NCBI GenBank assembly: GCA_963843385.1
Contig: CAWJJY010000007.1
Span: 310,001-374,000 of the forward strand
DNA length: 64,000 bases
Direction: 5' to 3'
Source of the DNA: CAVOHU01 sp963843385
GTDB lineage: Bacteria > Acidobacteriota > Vicinamibacteria > Vicinamibacterales > JAKQTR01
Shown here piece after piece: positions 1 through 9,457 of this stretch (within the stretch, counting starts at the first letter, position 1; the number at the start of each line of letters is the position of its first letter). Position numbers and translations under genes: made by a program. Under the pieces are notes generated by a model. The model was not told where the DNA came from. It searched no databases and was given only the letters and a program-made list of their open reading frames with translations.

Positions 1-1027
1 GTCCGGAACGCCGCTCCCACCGAGCACGAAGGCCACGTCTACGCATTCCGCATCATCGAGTACAAGGAAGGCGGCAGGAATCTCGTCGTCTCGCGGCGCG
101 CGCTCCTCGAGGAGGAGCAGCGCGTGAACGCCGCCGAGATCCGGCGATCGATCGTCGTCGGCGCGGTGCTGACCGGGCGCGTCACCTCCGTGCGCGAGTT
201 CGGGGCCTTCGTGGACCTCGGGGCCGGCGTGCAGGGCCTGCTCCACGTGTCCGAGATGGGGTGGTCCCGCGTCGTCCGACACCTCGCAGGTCGTGACGCC
301 CGGCCAGGAGATCACCGTCAAAGTCCTGCGCGTCGAGGCCGACACGCAGAAGATCGCGCTCGGGTTGAAACAGCTCACCGCCGATCCCTGGACGACGATC
401 GGCGACAGGTACGAGGTGGGTCAGGTGCGCACCGGCCGCGTCACGCGCCTGGCAGAGTTCGGGGCGTTCGTCGAGTTGGAGCCGGGGATCGAGGGGCTGG
501 CCCACGCCTCCACCTTCGCGCCGACAGGGCGTGCGGACGGATGGTCCCGATCGGTGGCGCTTGGGATGAAAGGGGCATTCGAGATCCTGACCATCGATCC
601 CGAGAAGAAGAGGATTGGCGTCGCGCTCGTTCCGGACCTCTCAGCGCAGGCCGACGCGGCCGTTCGGCCTCAGGCCGAGATTGTTCCTGGCGCGCGTCTC
701 ACGGGCAAGGTCGAACGCTGCGAGAAGATCGGCGTGTTCGTGTTTCTCGCCCCTGGGCGCACCGGTCTCATCCCGTTCAGCGAAACCGGCGTCGCCCAGG
801 ACGCCGACGTGGCGAGAACGTTTCCCGTCGGCGCCGACGTCGAGGTCGTCGTCCTCGAGGTCGATCCGGCAGGCCGCCGCATTCGCCTCAGCCGCAAGGC
901 GGTGCTGGCTGCGCAAGAGGCCGATGAGTTGCGCGAGTACTCCGAGCGCCAGGATACGGCCCCGGCGGAGGGGTTCGGATCGCTCGCCGACAAGTTCCGC
1001 GGCGTCCTCAAGCCACGGGAGAAGTGA
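1..1027 (+). CDS. S1 RNA-binding-domain protein (5'-truncated, frameshifted)
   Basis: The gene enters the window already open. It reads in frame 1 from base 1 to about 273 and continues one frame over to the TGA at 1025-1027. Joining the frames by dropping one base near 274 restores a normal S1 domain (GLLHVSEMGWSRV then SDTSQVVTPGQEITVKVLRVE). At least three S1 OB-fold units follow a partial first one, with the hallmarks GRVTSVREFGAFVDL, GRVTRLAEFGAFVEL and GKVERCEKIGVFVFL. Such proteins bind single-stranded RNA, as in ribosomal protein S1 and its paralogues. The last S1 unit is divergent, which suggests an S1-like paralogue more than rpsA itself. The frameshift may be real decay or an assembly error. 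Confidence 0.8.
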
Positions 1028-1346
1028 GGCCGCGGCAACGCCCGCCTGCTAAACGCTTCAGATCCAAGATGTCGACGATGGAGAGCGTGCCGCCCCGCAA
1101 CACCGCTGCGTGGCCCTCGCGTGTCAACCCCGCATTTTCCTCATTCGGTCACAGGCCGGCTGCATCCCCGCCATCGGGGCGGAGCATCATAGGACGGCAC
1201 ACGGCCGCTCGTGGCCTGGGTCTGCGCGCGGCTCCCCGGTGAGCAGTCGGCCGCGAACTTCCGGGCGCTCCGGACCGTCAATCTCTGGGAGTAACTCAGC
1301 ACGTTGGGGATGCCCCTGGGTCGGATAGGCATGGAGGTGGTCGATC
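1028..1346. other. intergenic stretch, nothing recognised
   Basis: No supported gene, hairpin or repeat was found between the S1-domain gene and the aminotransferase. A Shine-Dalgarno-like GGAGGT at 1333-1338 belongs to the downstream gene. Confidence 0.5.
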
Positions 1347-3252
1347 ATGATGACTTCACCGGGCAACGACGACGTGACAGAGGCGTTCGAAGAACTCGAG
1401 CGGGGCGTGCATGCGGCGCTGGAGACCTACTCCAACGTCCACCGCGGTCGCGGGCACCACTCGATGGTGTCGACGCACTTGTTCGAGCGGGCCAGGGGCA
1501 TCGTTCTGGAACACATAGGGCTCGGCAAAGGCAAGTACGTCGTCATATTCGGCACGCCGAGAACCGCAGACAAGCTGATCGCACAACTCGCGCATGGTAG
1601 CTATCGAACAGCTTCAAGCCGCGACGTCGGCCTGCCACTGGGCGTTCGCGCTCTTGCGGTCGAACGAAAGGCGCTGCCCAGGAGCGTTCCGTTCCTCACC
1701 GGGGGAGGGACCGCGAGGCTCGTGTCTCCTGACTGGGTCATGTGGGCCGCTGCACCGGACCGATTCGAGGCCGGCACGCCAGCGATCGTCAACATCATCG
1801 CGTTTGCCAAGGCTCTGCTGTTGACGCAGCAGCACGGAGATGACACTTTCGGGGACCCGACCGCCGAGAAGCTGACGGCTACCGAGATCCTGCGCCACGA
1901 CGAACTCGACCGCTACACCGGCCGAGAGCTGCTGCACGAACTTCGGCAGACCTTGATCGGTCGCGGAGTGCGCGTTCCTACGGCGGAAGGCGCCCGACCC
2001 TACGTCAACCTGGACAACGCCGCCAGCACGCCCACATTCGAGCCGATATGGACCGCTGTCCGCCGGACGTGGCGCCAGCCCAGGCACGTTCAAGAGGCGG
2101 TCGTCCAGGAGGTCAAATCCGTCGTCGCCGATGTACTGGGCGCGCCCTCGGCCGCGTACGACGTGATCTTCACGTCCAACACGACTGAAGCCATCAACCT
2201 GGTGGCCGAAAGTTCGAGCCGCGAAGCCGGGCAGGGCACCGAACCGGTCGTGGTCAACACACTCCTCGAGCACAACTCCAACGAGCTGCCGTGGCGCCTG
2301 GGGTCCGGCTCGTCGCTTGTCCGGCTGCCGATGGACGCCGAAGGGTTCGTGGATTCCAGCGAGCTGGAATCGCTCCTGCGCGCGTACAACGAGAGAGGTG
2401 AACACGGAGAGAAGCGAGTCAGGCTTGTGGCTGTGAGCGGCGCCTCCAATGTCCTCGGCGTCTTCAACGATCTGGCCGAGATCAGTCGCATCGTGCATCG
2501 ATACGGGGCACGCCTGCTGGTGGATGCGGCGCAGCTCGTCGCCCACCGCAAGGTCGCGATGGAGAGCATCGGCATCGACTACCTCGCTTTCTCCGCCCAC
2601 AAGGCGTACGCACCGTTCGGCACCGGAGTGCTGTTGGCCAGGAAGGGGCTGCTCAACTTCAGCCCCGACGAGATGGACCTGATCCGGTCGTCCGGCGAGG
2701 AGAACGCCGGGGGCATCGCTGCGCTCGGCAAGGCGCTCGTGCTCCTGCAGCGGATCGGCCTGGACGTCATCCAGGAGGAGGAGCAGACTCTGACCGCGCG
2801 AGCATTGCTCGGCATGGGGCGAGTCCCTGGCCTCACGATCTACGGGATCAGCGAACCCGGAGTCGATCACGTTCGCCCAGAAGGGCGGTGTCATTCCCTT
2901 CGACCTGAAGGGCGTCATCTCCCACAAGGTGGCTCGGAAACTGGCCGCACGCGGCGGGATCGGCGTGCGATCCGGCTGCCACTGCGCTCATCTGACGGTC
3001 AAGCGCATGCTCCGGGTCCCACCATGGGCGGAGCGACTTCAGGGCGTGATCCTGACTGTGCTCCGTCGTCTCGAGCTGCCCGGCGTCGTCCGGGTGAGCC
3101 TGGGCATCGAGAACAGCGAAGAGGACGTGGACACGCTGATTCGCGTGCTGGGCGCTATCGCTCGGCAGCCGAAGGGCGGGTCTCCCGAGAAGAACGTCAA
3201 GCAGTTGCTGGACGAGTGCGCGCAGGCTGCGTTCCAGACAGTCTACTGCTGA
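1347..3252 (+). CDS. class V aminotransferase, cysteine-desulfurase-like (frameshifted)
   Basis: A PLP-dependent fold-type I enzyme of the NifS/SufS/CsdA superfamily, which removes sulfur from cysteine or acts as a selenocysteine lyase. An N-terminal segment of roughly 210 residues precedes the aminotransferase core, which begins near YVNLDNAASTPT. The core shows FTSNTTEAINLVAES (phosphate-binding region), LLVDAAQL, and the Schiff-base lysine in AFSAHKAYAPFGTG at about residue 419. The frame shifts by one base near 2865. The new frame (ITFAQKGGVIPFDLKG onward) carries the loop SGCHCAHL at 2971-2991 with the candidate catalytic cysteine, and ends at TGC TGA (3252). Start ATG 1347 has GGAGGT at 1333. 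The original frame reads on to 3419, but that tail is not homologous-looking. Whether the protein is functional depends on confirming the frameshift. Confidence 0.8.
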
Positions 3253-3291
3253 CCGACGACGCGAAGATCGCGTCGAAGGTGAACTGGGGGA

Positions 3292-3648
3292 CTACTGCAG
3301 GATCTTCGTTAGCAGCTGGTGGTATTGCCGGGCCACCGGGATCTTCAATCCGGTGCGGGTCAGGAGAATCCAGCCGCCCTTGGTCCAGGGTCGCGCCTCG
3401 CGCGCCTGCTCGAGGTTGACGACCCAGGATCGGTGAATGCGGACGAAGCGTTGCGGATCGAGCTTCGCTTCGACCGCTGCGAGCGTGCTGCGCAGGAGAT
3501 GGCTCGCGCGTTCGCATTGGATGCGGACGTAATTGCCAGTCGCCTCGAGGCAGTGGATCTCGGACGTTGGCACGAGCACGTATCGTTCGCGTTCGCGCAC
3601 GACCAGGTGCGGCCGTACCGACTGCCGGCGCTCGTGCATCTCGATCAT
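3292..3648 (-). CDS. LytTR DNA-binding domain protein (stand-alone or truncated)
   Basis: A 118-aa protein made almost entirely of a LytTR DNA-binding domain: RYVLVPTSEIHCLEATGNYVRI, then LRSTLAAVEAKLDPQRFVRIHRSWVVNLEQ, and a C-terminal GLKIPVARQYHQLL. LytTR domains usually form the C-terminal output of response regulators that bind direct repeats in promoters. Here no receiver domain precedes it. An in-frame stop lies about 12 codons upstream of the only ATG, although the intervening residues (RDELDQRNQA) still look coding. This suggests the N-terminus was lost. It is convergent with the aminotransferase gene. Confidence 0.75.
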   Translation of the reverse strand: MIEMHERRQSVRPHLVVRERERYVLVPTSEIHCLEATGNYVRIQCERASHLLRSTLAAVEAKLDPQRFVRIHRSWVVNLEQAREARPWTKGGWILLTRTGLKIPVARQYHQLLTKILQ

Positions 3649-3698
3649 GGCCTGATTACGCTGATCGAGTTCGTCCCGGTTCGGTCAGAAGTAGCGAT

Positions 3699-3938
3699 GA
3701 AGCGTCGGATCCGGCTCCGATCTTCAATCGGCCTGGACCGAGCTTCCCGGACAACCAAGCCCATGTGCTGCTGATGTGCAATGCGGGCGCGGCGTGCGTC
3801 GAGCGGGTCGAGGCGCCCGGCGCGACCAAAACGTCGATGAAGCTGCTCGCGTTCAGCTTCAACTCGCTGGAGATGGGTGACTCGGTGCTCCGCCTCTTTC
3901 AGGAAGTCCAGGCGTCCGTCGTGAAGTCGCGCGAGTGA
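3699..3938 (+). pseudogene. C-terminal fragment of an unrecognised protein
   Basis: The open frame ending at TGA 3936-3938 has a protein-like composition from about 3700 (DPAPIFNRPGPSFPDNQ, then HVLLMCNAGAACVERVE and MKLLAFSFNSLEMGDSVLRL). Upstream of that point the same frame is only the antisense of the LytTR gene. No start codon or ribosome site is convincing. I read it as a remnant of a larger gene truncated on its 5' side. The family is unknown to me. Confidence 0.3.
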
Positions 3939-3988
3939 TTGCGCCCTTTCACGCGGTCCGTCGAGCAGGCCGCGAGACGCCGGCGGAG

Positions 3989-4027
3989 AGCCGGGAAGGG
4001 GCGGCCGGCCGCTTCGCCCTCCCGGCT
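3989..4027. terminator. GC-rich hairpin between convergent ends
   Basis: AGCCGGGAAGGG at 3989-4000 can pair with CCCTCCCGGCT at 4017-4027 around a GC-rich loop. It lies just past the stop of the TonB receptor on the minus strand. There is no clear T-tract, so it may only be a transcript-end hairpin. Confidence 0.3.
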
Positions 4028-4044
4028 CCCCGTTGACGCTCTGA

Positions 4045-6957
4045 TCAGAAGCCGAACCGAAGGCCCAGCTGCGCCGTACGAGGGGCGGCGCCGTCGCGAA
4101 GCGCCGAGATCACCAGGAAGGTGGCCGCCGACGCCAGATTCGTTCCCGGGTTCGCGAAGTTCGCCCGGTTGGTCAGATTGAACACGTCGGCCGACACATC
4201 CAGCGTCATTCGCCGGCGCAGGTTGAAGCGGTAGCCGAACCGCGCGTCCAACTGGAAGAAGCCCGGCCCGACCGCGCCGTTGCGGCGACCGTTGAAGTTC
4301 TCGACCGTGTAGTTGTTCGACGCGCCCGCGCCGGTGTACTTGCCGGCAGGAACCGGATCGAACAACGTCCCGTTGCGGTCGGTGTCGACATCGTTGTTCA
4401 ACAGCGTGAATGGCAGGCCGCTCAGGACCCGGGCCACACAACTGAACGTCATGCCGCCCGTATACGGCACAATGACGCGGCCGCTTATCACGAGGTTGTG
4501 GCGACGATCGAAATCCGTCGGGCCCTCGTTGAGCGCCAGGTTCATGTCCTGGCCCACCTGGAAGTTGCTGGCGGGAAAGCCGTTCCCGCTGTTGTTGCCG
4601 CGAGCCCTTGATAGCGTGTAGGACACGCGCAGGCTCAGGTTGCCGCTGAACCGTTTTTCCACCTGGGCGAGCAGCGCGTCGTAGTCGGTCTTGCCAACGT
4701 TGACCGGCGTGTTGACCGCGTTGCTGAAATTCGGATCCGGTCGCACGACAGGTGCCGTCGCGGAGGTCGTCGCACGGCTCCCCTTGTTCAGGTCCTTCGT
4801 CATCAGGAGCGACCGGCCGAACACGTGCACGTAGTCCACACTGGCCGAGATCGTGCCACCAATCTGGTGCTCATACCCCACAGTGACCTGGTCCGAGCGC
4901 GGGACCACACGGCCGGGGTTGTCGAGCGTCACGTTGCCCGTGTTCTTGAGGCGGGTGCCTGCAGGGAACAACTGGCTGAGCAACGTGCGATTGATGGTCG
5001 GGCCGTTCACAAGAAAGGGATCCGTCGGTAACTGCCCGATGCGAGGCCCGGGGTCCGCAGCCGAGTTGGGGAACGTTGCCGTGAACGAGTCCGAGAAGAC
5101 ACCACCGTTGTAGATCGCGCCAATGAGCTCGAAGTGGGTCTTCTCGTAGAACCGGCCGTATCCTCCGCGCACGACCGAGCGGCCGGCCTGGTCCAGCGAG
5201 TACGAGACACCGAGGCGAGGCTGGATATTGTTCTTGTCCTTGGGGTAGGCGTTCGGGTTGGAGAACGACGGGTTGTCCCGCTCGACGATCGGGATGATCT
5301 CCACGTCATAGCGCATCCCGAGACTCAGCGTCATGCGCTGGTTGATCCTCCACTTGTCCTGTGCGAAGGCCGAGACATAGTGCGCCTTCTCGATGACACG
5401 CCCCTGCCCCGGCACACGAATCGAGAACCGATCCGGATAGGTGCGGGGATCCGAAGCGTTGAACGGCTGATCGCTGCGGCCGAACGAGAACGTGCCGTTC
5501 AGGTTGTCTTGCGCGATGTTGTCGGCCTTCACGTACTGATATTGCACGCCGACTTTGAGGTCGTGGTCCCCAAGATGACCCGGCAGAAACCAGGAGAACG
5601 TGTCCTCCACCTGGAACGCATCGTCCACACGCGCCTGGGCCGTGGTGGCCTGCTGGTCGGTGAAGGTCTGGAACGCCAGCGTGGGCTTGCAGGCGGCCTG
5701 GTTGCGGCCGTTTGCATTGAAGCAGGGGTTGCCAAACGAGACGTCCTCCTGCGTCCACACGGCACGCAACGTGTTCAGCTTCGTGTTGCCGAACACCGAA
5801 TTCAGCCGGATCTGCGCCGACTGATCCTTGTCATCCTCTTCGCGCCCGGCACTGGGCGTGACGGCGCCGATCGCCTGGTTGCGCTGGGGCGACAGTTCGC
5901 GGAGGTAGCTCACGCTCCAGGTGTGGCCGGCCGCAATCTGATGATCCACTTTGACGAGGGTGTTCCAGACGCGGTCCTGGGTCGTCGGGCTCCAGTTGAG
6001 GTCCGGCCGGCTCGGGAAGACGTTTGCCGCGCCGCGGTCAATCATGACCCGCTCGAGGCTGACGAAGAAGTGCATCCTGTCCTTGAGGATCGGGCCTCCG
6101 AACGTACCGCCGAACTCACGACGTTTGGTGTCGGGCTTCGCCAGGTTCCTGGCTTTGGCGAAATAGTCCTTGGCGGTGAGCCTCGCGTCCTGCCCGAAGG
6201 CGAAGGCGCTGCCGTGAAACTGGTTCGTCCCCGACTTGGTCACCGCGTTGATGATCGCTCCGGCCGTGCGGCCAAACTGCGCGTCGAACTGGTTGGTGAT
6301 GACCTGGAATTCCTGGACCGATTCAAGAGCGGTTCTCGCTTGCGTCCCGGCCCGTTGCCCGATGACATCGTCGTTGTTGTTTCCGCCGTCGAGCAGGTAG
6401 TTGTTGTTCCGGGGATCCCCCCCATTGACGCTAATCGAATCGGAACCGAACGACTCGGTGCTGATGCTTGGAACGATGCCTGGCAGCAGCCCGATGAAAC
6501 CGATGAAGTTCCGGTTGATCGAGGGCAGATCGATGAGCTCCTGTGCGGCGATGTTGCCGCCGACTTCTTTCGAGGTGACGTCCACCAGCGGTGCCTCCGC
6601 CGAAACGTTGATGACCTCTTCGAGCGACCCAACCTGGAGCGTCAGGTCCACAGTCGCGGTCTTGCCTATCTCGAGCCGCACATCCCGCCGGGTGAACTTC
6701 TTGAACCCCTCCAGCTCGGCGGTGATCTCAAACACCCCGGGGACGAGGCCGCCTACGAAATAGACACCCTCCCCACTGCTGACCGTCTGGCGGAACATCC
6801 CGGTGTTCTGGTCGCGAACGATCAGTGTCACGCCGGGAAGTACCCCCCCTTGCGTGTCGAGCACTCGGCCGCGCACCTCGGTGGTGCCCTGCTGTGCGGC
6901 AGCTCCCGTTGCGATGAGCACGCCGGCGACAATCAAACCCGCAACGCGTGCCTTCAT
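4045..6957 (-). CDS. TonB-dependent receptor, Oar-like, with carboxypeptidase-regulatory-like domain
   Basis: A 970-aa outer-membrane receptor. The start at 6957 is chosen over an upstream ATG because GGGAGG lies just ahead of it and the product then begins with a signal peptide (MKARVAGLIVAGVLIATGAAAQ). Residues ~25-110 form a CarboxypepD_reg-like beta-sandwich (GRVLDTQGGVLPGVTLIV). A plug domain follows (SLEEVINVSAEAPLVDVTSKEVGGNI; SISVNGGDPRNNNYLLDGGNNND; GRTAGAIINAVTKSGTNQFHG). The remainder is a beta-barrel ending in LGLRFGF, with the aromatic terminus expected for BAM-dependent assembly. Such receptors import unknown large substrates using TonB energy. The gene is monocistronic here. 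The substrate cannot be inferred. Confidence 0.93.
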   Translation of the reverse strand: MKARVAGLIVAGVLIATGAAAQQGTTEVRGRVLDTQGGVLPGVTLIVRDQNTGMFRQTVSSGEGVYFVGGLVPGVFEITAELEGFKKFTRRDVRLEIGKTATVDLTLQVGSLEEVINVSAEAPLVDVTSKEVGGNIAAQELIDLPSINRNFIGFIGLLPGIVPSISTESFGSDSISVNGGDPRNNNYLLDGGNNNDDVIGQRAGTQARTALESVQEFQVITNQFDAQFGRTAGAIINAVTKSGTNQFHGSAFAFGQDARLTAKDYFAKARNLAKPDTKRREFGGTFGGPILKDRMHFFVSLERVMIDRGAANVFPSRPDLNWSPTTQDRVWNTLVKVDHQIAAGHTWSVSYLRELSPQRNQAIGAVTPSAGREEDDKDQSAQIRLNSVFGNTKLNTLRAVWTQEDVSFGNPCFNANGRNQAACKPTLAFQTFTDQQATTAQARVDDAFQVEDTFSWFLPGHLGDHDLKVGVQYQYVKADNIAQDNLNGTFSFGRSDQPFNASDPRTYPDRFSIRVPGQGRVIEKAHYVSAFAQDKWRINQRMTLSLGMRYDVEIIPIVERDNPSFSNPNAYPKDKNNIQPRLGVSYSLDQAGRSVVRGGYGRFYEKTHFELIGAIYNGGVFSDSFTATFPNSAADPGPRIGQLPTDPFLVNGPTINRTLLSQLFPAGTRLKNTGNVTLDNPGRVVPRSDQVTVGYEHQIGGTISASVDYVHVFGRSLLMTKDLNKGSRATTSATAPVVRPDPNFSNAVNTPVNVGKTDYDALLAQVEKRFSGNLSLRVSYTLSRARGNNSGNGFPASNFQVGQDMNLALNEGPTDFDRRHNLVISGRVIVPYTGGMTFSCVARVLSGLPFTLLNNDVDTDRNGTLFDPVPAGKYTGAGASNNYTVENFNGRRNGAVGPGFFQLDARFGYRFNLRRRMTLDVSADVFNLTNRANFANPGTNLASAATFLVISALRDGAAPRTAQLGLRFGF

Positions 6958-7645
6958 GTGGCCTCCCTCCCTTACAGTGGCGCCTGTTGTTGGCAGCATA
7001 CCGGGGGGGCTGGCGACGCCCGACCGCCGAGCGAGCCAGGTATCGGCGCTTCGTGTCCGGAACGCCGACCTGGATGGCGTGAGTCTGGCCCAGGCGAAGG
7101 CCCTTGTCAATCCAGGGGGATCCGAGTTGGACGCCTGGATTTCGCAGGCGTTGTGGCCGGACGCCCGACGGGCGGCCGGAACGCCGGATGCGCGTCAGGC
7201 GGCCGGCTTTGATGGCAGAGATGACATCCTTGCGCTCGATCTTCCCTCAGGCAACCGCACGCGGCATCGCGACATCGTCGCGCTCGTGGACCGGGAAGGG
7301 CGCGCCGGCACGACGAAGGATACCCACGTCGTCCACCCCCATGTCGTCGGCGGCCGTCCACTGCGCATGGTGTTGATTTCGACGGTCAACATCGGGAATG
7401 AAGTTCTGAGCGCCGGCTGATTGTACGCCTGTCGGACATCGAACGAGCCGTGATGGAACGCGGCTTGGTCAAGCTGACCGCTGAGGGACTCGCAAGCAGC
7501 TCGCGCAGTATCGCTACCTGCGGACGAGCCACTTGCACGCGCGGCTGGGTACGGGCGACGCCGTCACCGACCAGACGCCGTTGGAGGCTGCCTGCCGTTC
7601 ACCGCGAAATGCCGCCGCGCGAATGCCCGACCGGATGGGGTGCCC
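6958..7645. other. intergenic stretch upstream of the TonB receptor, nothing recognised
   Basis: About 690 bases lie between the TonB receptor start and the GIY-YIG gene. Several overlapping frames are open, but none has a recognisable domain, ribosome site or codon pattern that stands out. A degraded gene is possible but unsupported. Confidence 0.45.
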
Positions 7646-7927
7646 TCAGACTCGGCGACGAGCGAGTTCGTGGAGCCTCGCGGTATTCCCAGCGACCAGC
7701 GCATTCTTCTTGGTGCGGGTCCAGCGTTTGATCTGCCGTTCACGGGCAGCGGCGGCACTCGGCGATTCGAATTCCTCCGAGAACACCAGTTCGACTGGGC
7801 GCCTGGCGGCGGTGTAGGCGGGGCCGCGTCCGTCGTTGTGCCGCGCGATGCTCCCGTCCAGGTCGGACGCATGGCCCACATAGTAGGAGCCATCTCGACA
7901 ACGGAGGATGTACGTGAAGCAGGGCAT
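7646..7927 (-). CDS. GIY-YIG nuclease superfamily protein (YhbQ/UPF0213-like)
   Basis: A 93-aa protein with the compact GIY-YIG fold: FTYILRCRDGSYYVGHASDL carries the two signature tyrosine strands, followed by ARHNDGRGPAYTAARRPVELVFSEEF and a helical region with ERQIKRW. The GIY triad is degenerate (YIL...YVG), as is usual in the small UPF0213 family. Family members are single-domain putative endonucleases without a settled role. It sits just outside the outermost ssrA-derived direct repeat, so it marks the left flank of the accessory region. Confidence 0.9.
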   Translation of the reverse strand: MPCFTYILRCRDGSYYVGHASDLDGSIARHNDGRGPAYTAARRPVELVFSEEFESPSAAAARERQIKRWTRTKKNALVAGNTARLHELARRRV

Positions 7928-8037
7928 GGAAAGGTGCCCTTCGACTCACGTGGAATGGTCCGCTCGCTCAGGACACCATTCGGCTCGGTCGACGATCTGC
8001 CCTGCCATGAGCGAGGAAGCGTGGCGACCGAGTCGAA

Positions 8038-8064
8038 TGGTGGAGGCGGCGAGAGTCGAACCCC
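8038..8064 (-). repeat. outer ssrA-derived direct repeat (putative att site 1)
   Basis: The sequence starting tggtggaggcggcg at 8038 matches the 3' end of ssrA (15922 onward), including the encoded CCA end, with one substitution (g to a at about 8052) and the match running on through gtcgaaccc. It lies in the same orientation as ssrA. This is the expected footprint of integration into the tmRNA 3' end, with the element replacing the gene's terminus. Confidence 0.75.
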
Positions 8065-8153
8065 AACTGGCACGTCCCGATAACTGGTTGATGGCGTTAC
8101 GCTTCTGGTCCAAGTGCTTGATAGCGCGAGCCTTCTCAGCCGCCTCGTTGTCC

Positions 8154-8213
8154 ACTGGCGTCCTCTCGGGTTCTCTGGAATCGACCCGGGTTGTGGAGAC
8201 ATTGTGGAGACGG
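8154..8213. repeat. att-proximal motif, copy 1
   Basis: A ~60-nt motif with cactggcgtcctct, ctggaatcgaccc and ttgtggagacattgtggaga. A related copy lies at 13934-13995, left of the second att repeat. The second half recurs at about 8525-8573 within the duplicated abiEii 3' end. It may be an arm-type recombinase site, a terminator or part of a decayed gene. Confidence 0.45.
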
Positions 8214-8521
8214 AAAACTCCCGAGGGGAGCGCGGGGAGCGTACTGTTCAAGCCCGTGAATCTCCGGCAGCACGGGGTCCAGCCACTCCGCGAGCAATTG
8301 ACGTGCCTCTTCAAGTTCGGCGACCGCGGAGACTCTCGCGCTTCTCTGCGCTACGCCATGGCCAGCGGAGCCGGAGGAGAGGGCAAGTGGGCACCGCATG
8401 GTCGCACGGGTCGAAGATGCACTGGATGGTCACGTGCAACAGGCGGAGGTTGACCGCTCGTACTGACGGATGAGGAGAGATCGAAGATCTCTGCTCGCGT
8501 CGGCCGCCGCCTCGGTAGGTC
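8168..8521 (-). pseudogene. decayed tandem duplicate of the abiEii 3' end
   Basis: This block is an imperfect tandem copy, offset by about 357 bases, of 8525-8892. It covers the last ~95 codons of the AbiEii toxin gene plus its downstream flank. Several indels break the reading frame (for example around 8385-8500), so it cannot encode the toxin C-terminus. Matching landmarks are attgtggagacgg at 8201 and 8558, and cgccgcctcggtaggtcc near 8504 and near 8880. Confidence 0.7.
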
Positions 8522-8524
8522 CCC

Positions 8525-8892
8525 GGGTCCTCTGGAATCGACCCCGGTTGTGGAGACATTGTGGAGACGGAAAACTCCCGATGGGAGCGCGGCGGAGCGC
8601 TACCGTGCAAGCCTGTGAATCTCCGCCAGCACGGGGTCCAGCCACTCCGCGAGCAGTTGATGTGCTTCTTCCAGTTCGGCAACCGCCGAGACCTCTCGCG
8701 CTTCCCTGCGGTACGCCATGGCCAGCGCAGCCGGTGGAGAGGGCAAGCGCTCGGGCACCGCATGTGTCGCACGGCGGTGGAAGACGCGCTGGATGGTCTC
8801 GTGCAACAGACGGAGGTCGACCTGCTCGTACTGACGGATGAGGAGTAGATCCACAAGATCTCTTGCTCGCGTGGTGCCGCCGCCTCGGTAGG
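8525..8892 (-). repeat. tandem duplication unit overlapping the intact abiEii 3' end
   Basis: This is the second unit of the tandem duplication described at 8168-8521. This copy is in frame and supplies the real C-terminus of the toxin gene. Confidence 0.65.
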
Positions 8893-9457
8893 TCCGCGTG
8901 TACGCGTGCAGCTTCTCGGCAATCTGCCGCTCCAACGGAATCAGTAGGATTTTGAATGGGTCGAGGCCCAACGCGGCGAGCAGGCCTGGTCGCCACAACG
9001 GTTCAGCATCCCAGGGATCAGGTGGTGCGATCGTGACATCCACCTGGAGTGGCTCAAACGGCCGCCCAGCGAGGTGGCTTTCCAGCTGGTACCGGACAGC
9101 CAGGCGGACATCCCCATCGCGGAGCTCTTCGCTGCCAACGAGGGCGAAGCCAAAGTGGTCACCCACATCCTCAATGGCGGCACGTTGGAGATCGGCCCGG
9201 GCTGCCTCGGCGCCGTGCAGGTGATCGGCGTCCAAGTCGATCGAGACACGTGCGCGCTCGCCGAGCCTGGCCTCGAGCGCCAACCCACCCTTGAGGGCCC
9301 ATCGATCTGGTGCGACTTTCGACAGGCGCGCGAGCAGACGATCGAGGGCGGCCTGGCGACGGATAATGTACGCGGGCGCCGAGAGGCGACGGGCGCGCTC
9401 GCGCAGTCGGGCCTCGACGGCGGCTCGAAATGCGGCAGGCGTGGCGTACTCACGCAC
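8600..9457 (-). CDS. abiEii: AbiEii/AbiGii-family toxin, nucleotidyltransferase
   Basis: A 285-aa toxin of the type IV AbiE abortive-infection/toxin-antitoxin family. The nucleotidyltransferase core shows RWALKGGLALEARLGER followed by SIDLDAD (the GG...R and DxD metal/NTP-binding motifs). Further on are LQVDVTIAPPDPW and the family region LERQIAEKLHAYTRTYRG...RARDLVDLLLI. Known AbiEii proteins transfer nucleotides to RNA (shown for related MenT toxins on tRNA) and arrest growth. The GTG start at 9457 overlaps the antitoxin stop by 8 bases, which implies coupling. The longer open frame upstream is only antitoxin antisense. The 3' end is duplicated downstream. Confidence 0.9.
   Translation of the reverse strand: MREYATPAAFRAAVEARLRERARRLSAPAYIIRRQAALDRLLARLSKVAPDRWALKGGLALEARLGERARVSIDLDADHLHGAEAARADLQRAAIEDVGDHFGFALVGSEELRDGDVRLAVRYQLESHLAGRPFEPLQVDVTIAPPDPWDAEPLWRPGLLAALGLDPFKILLIPLERQIAEKLHAYTRTYRGGGTTRARDLVDLLLIRQYEQVDLRLLHETIQRVFHRRATHAVPERLPSPPAALAMAYRREAREVSAVAELEEAHQLLAEWLDPVLAEIHRLAR

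Noticed and set aside
5134..7212. A 692-codon open frame on the plus strand
   Set aside because: It is antisense to the TonB receptor. GC-rich third positions keep the opposite frame open, and no domain is recognisable.
7104..7420. Possible short gene with a DLPSG string between the TonB receptor and GIY-YIG genes
   Set aside because: A single short match without a ribosome site or further domain features. Left as unassigned intergenic DNA.
7946..8314. Possible integrase C-terminus on the minus strand next to att copy 1
   Set aside because: The frame is open, but none of the tyrosine-recombinase catalytic motifs (R..HxxR..Y) is present. It overlaps the repeated att-proximal motif and the duplicated toxin fragment.
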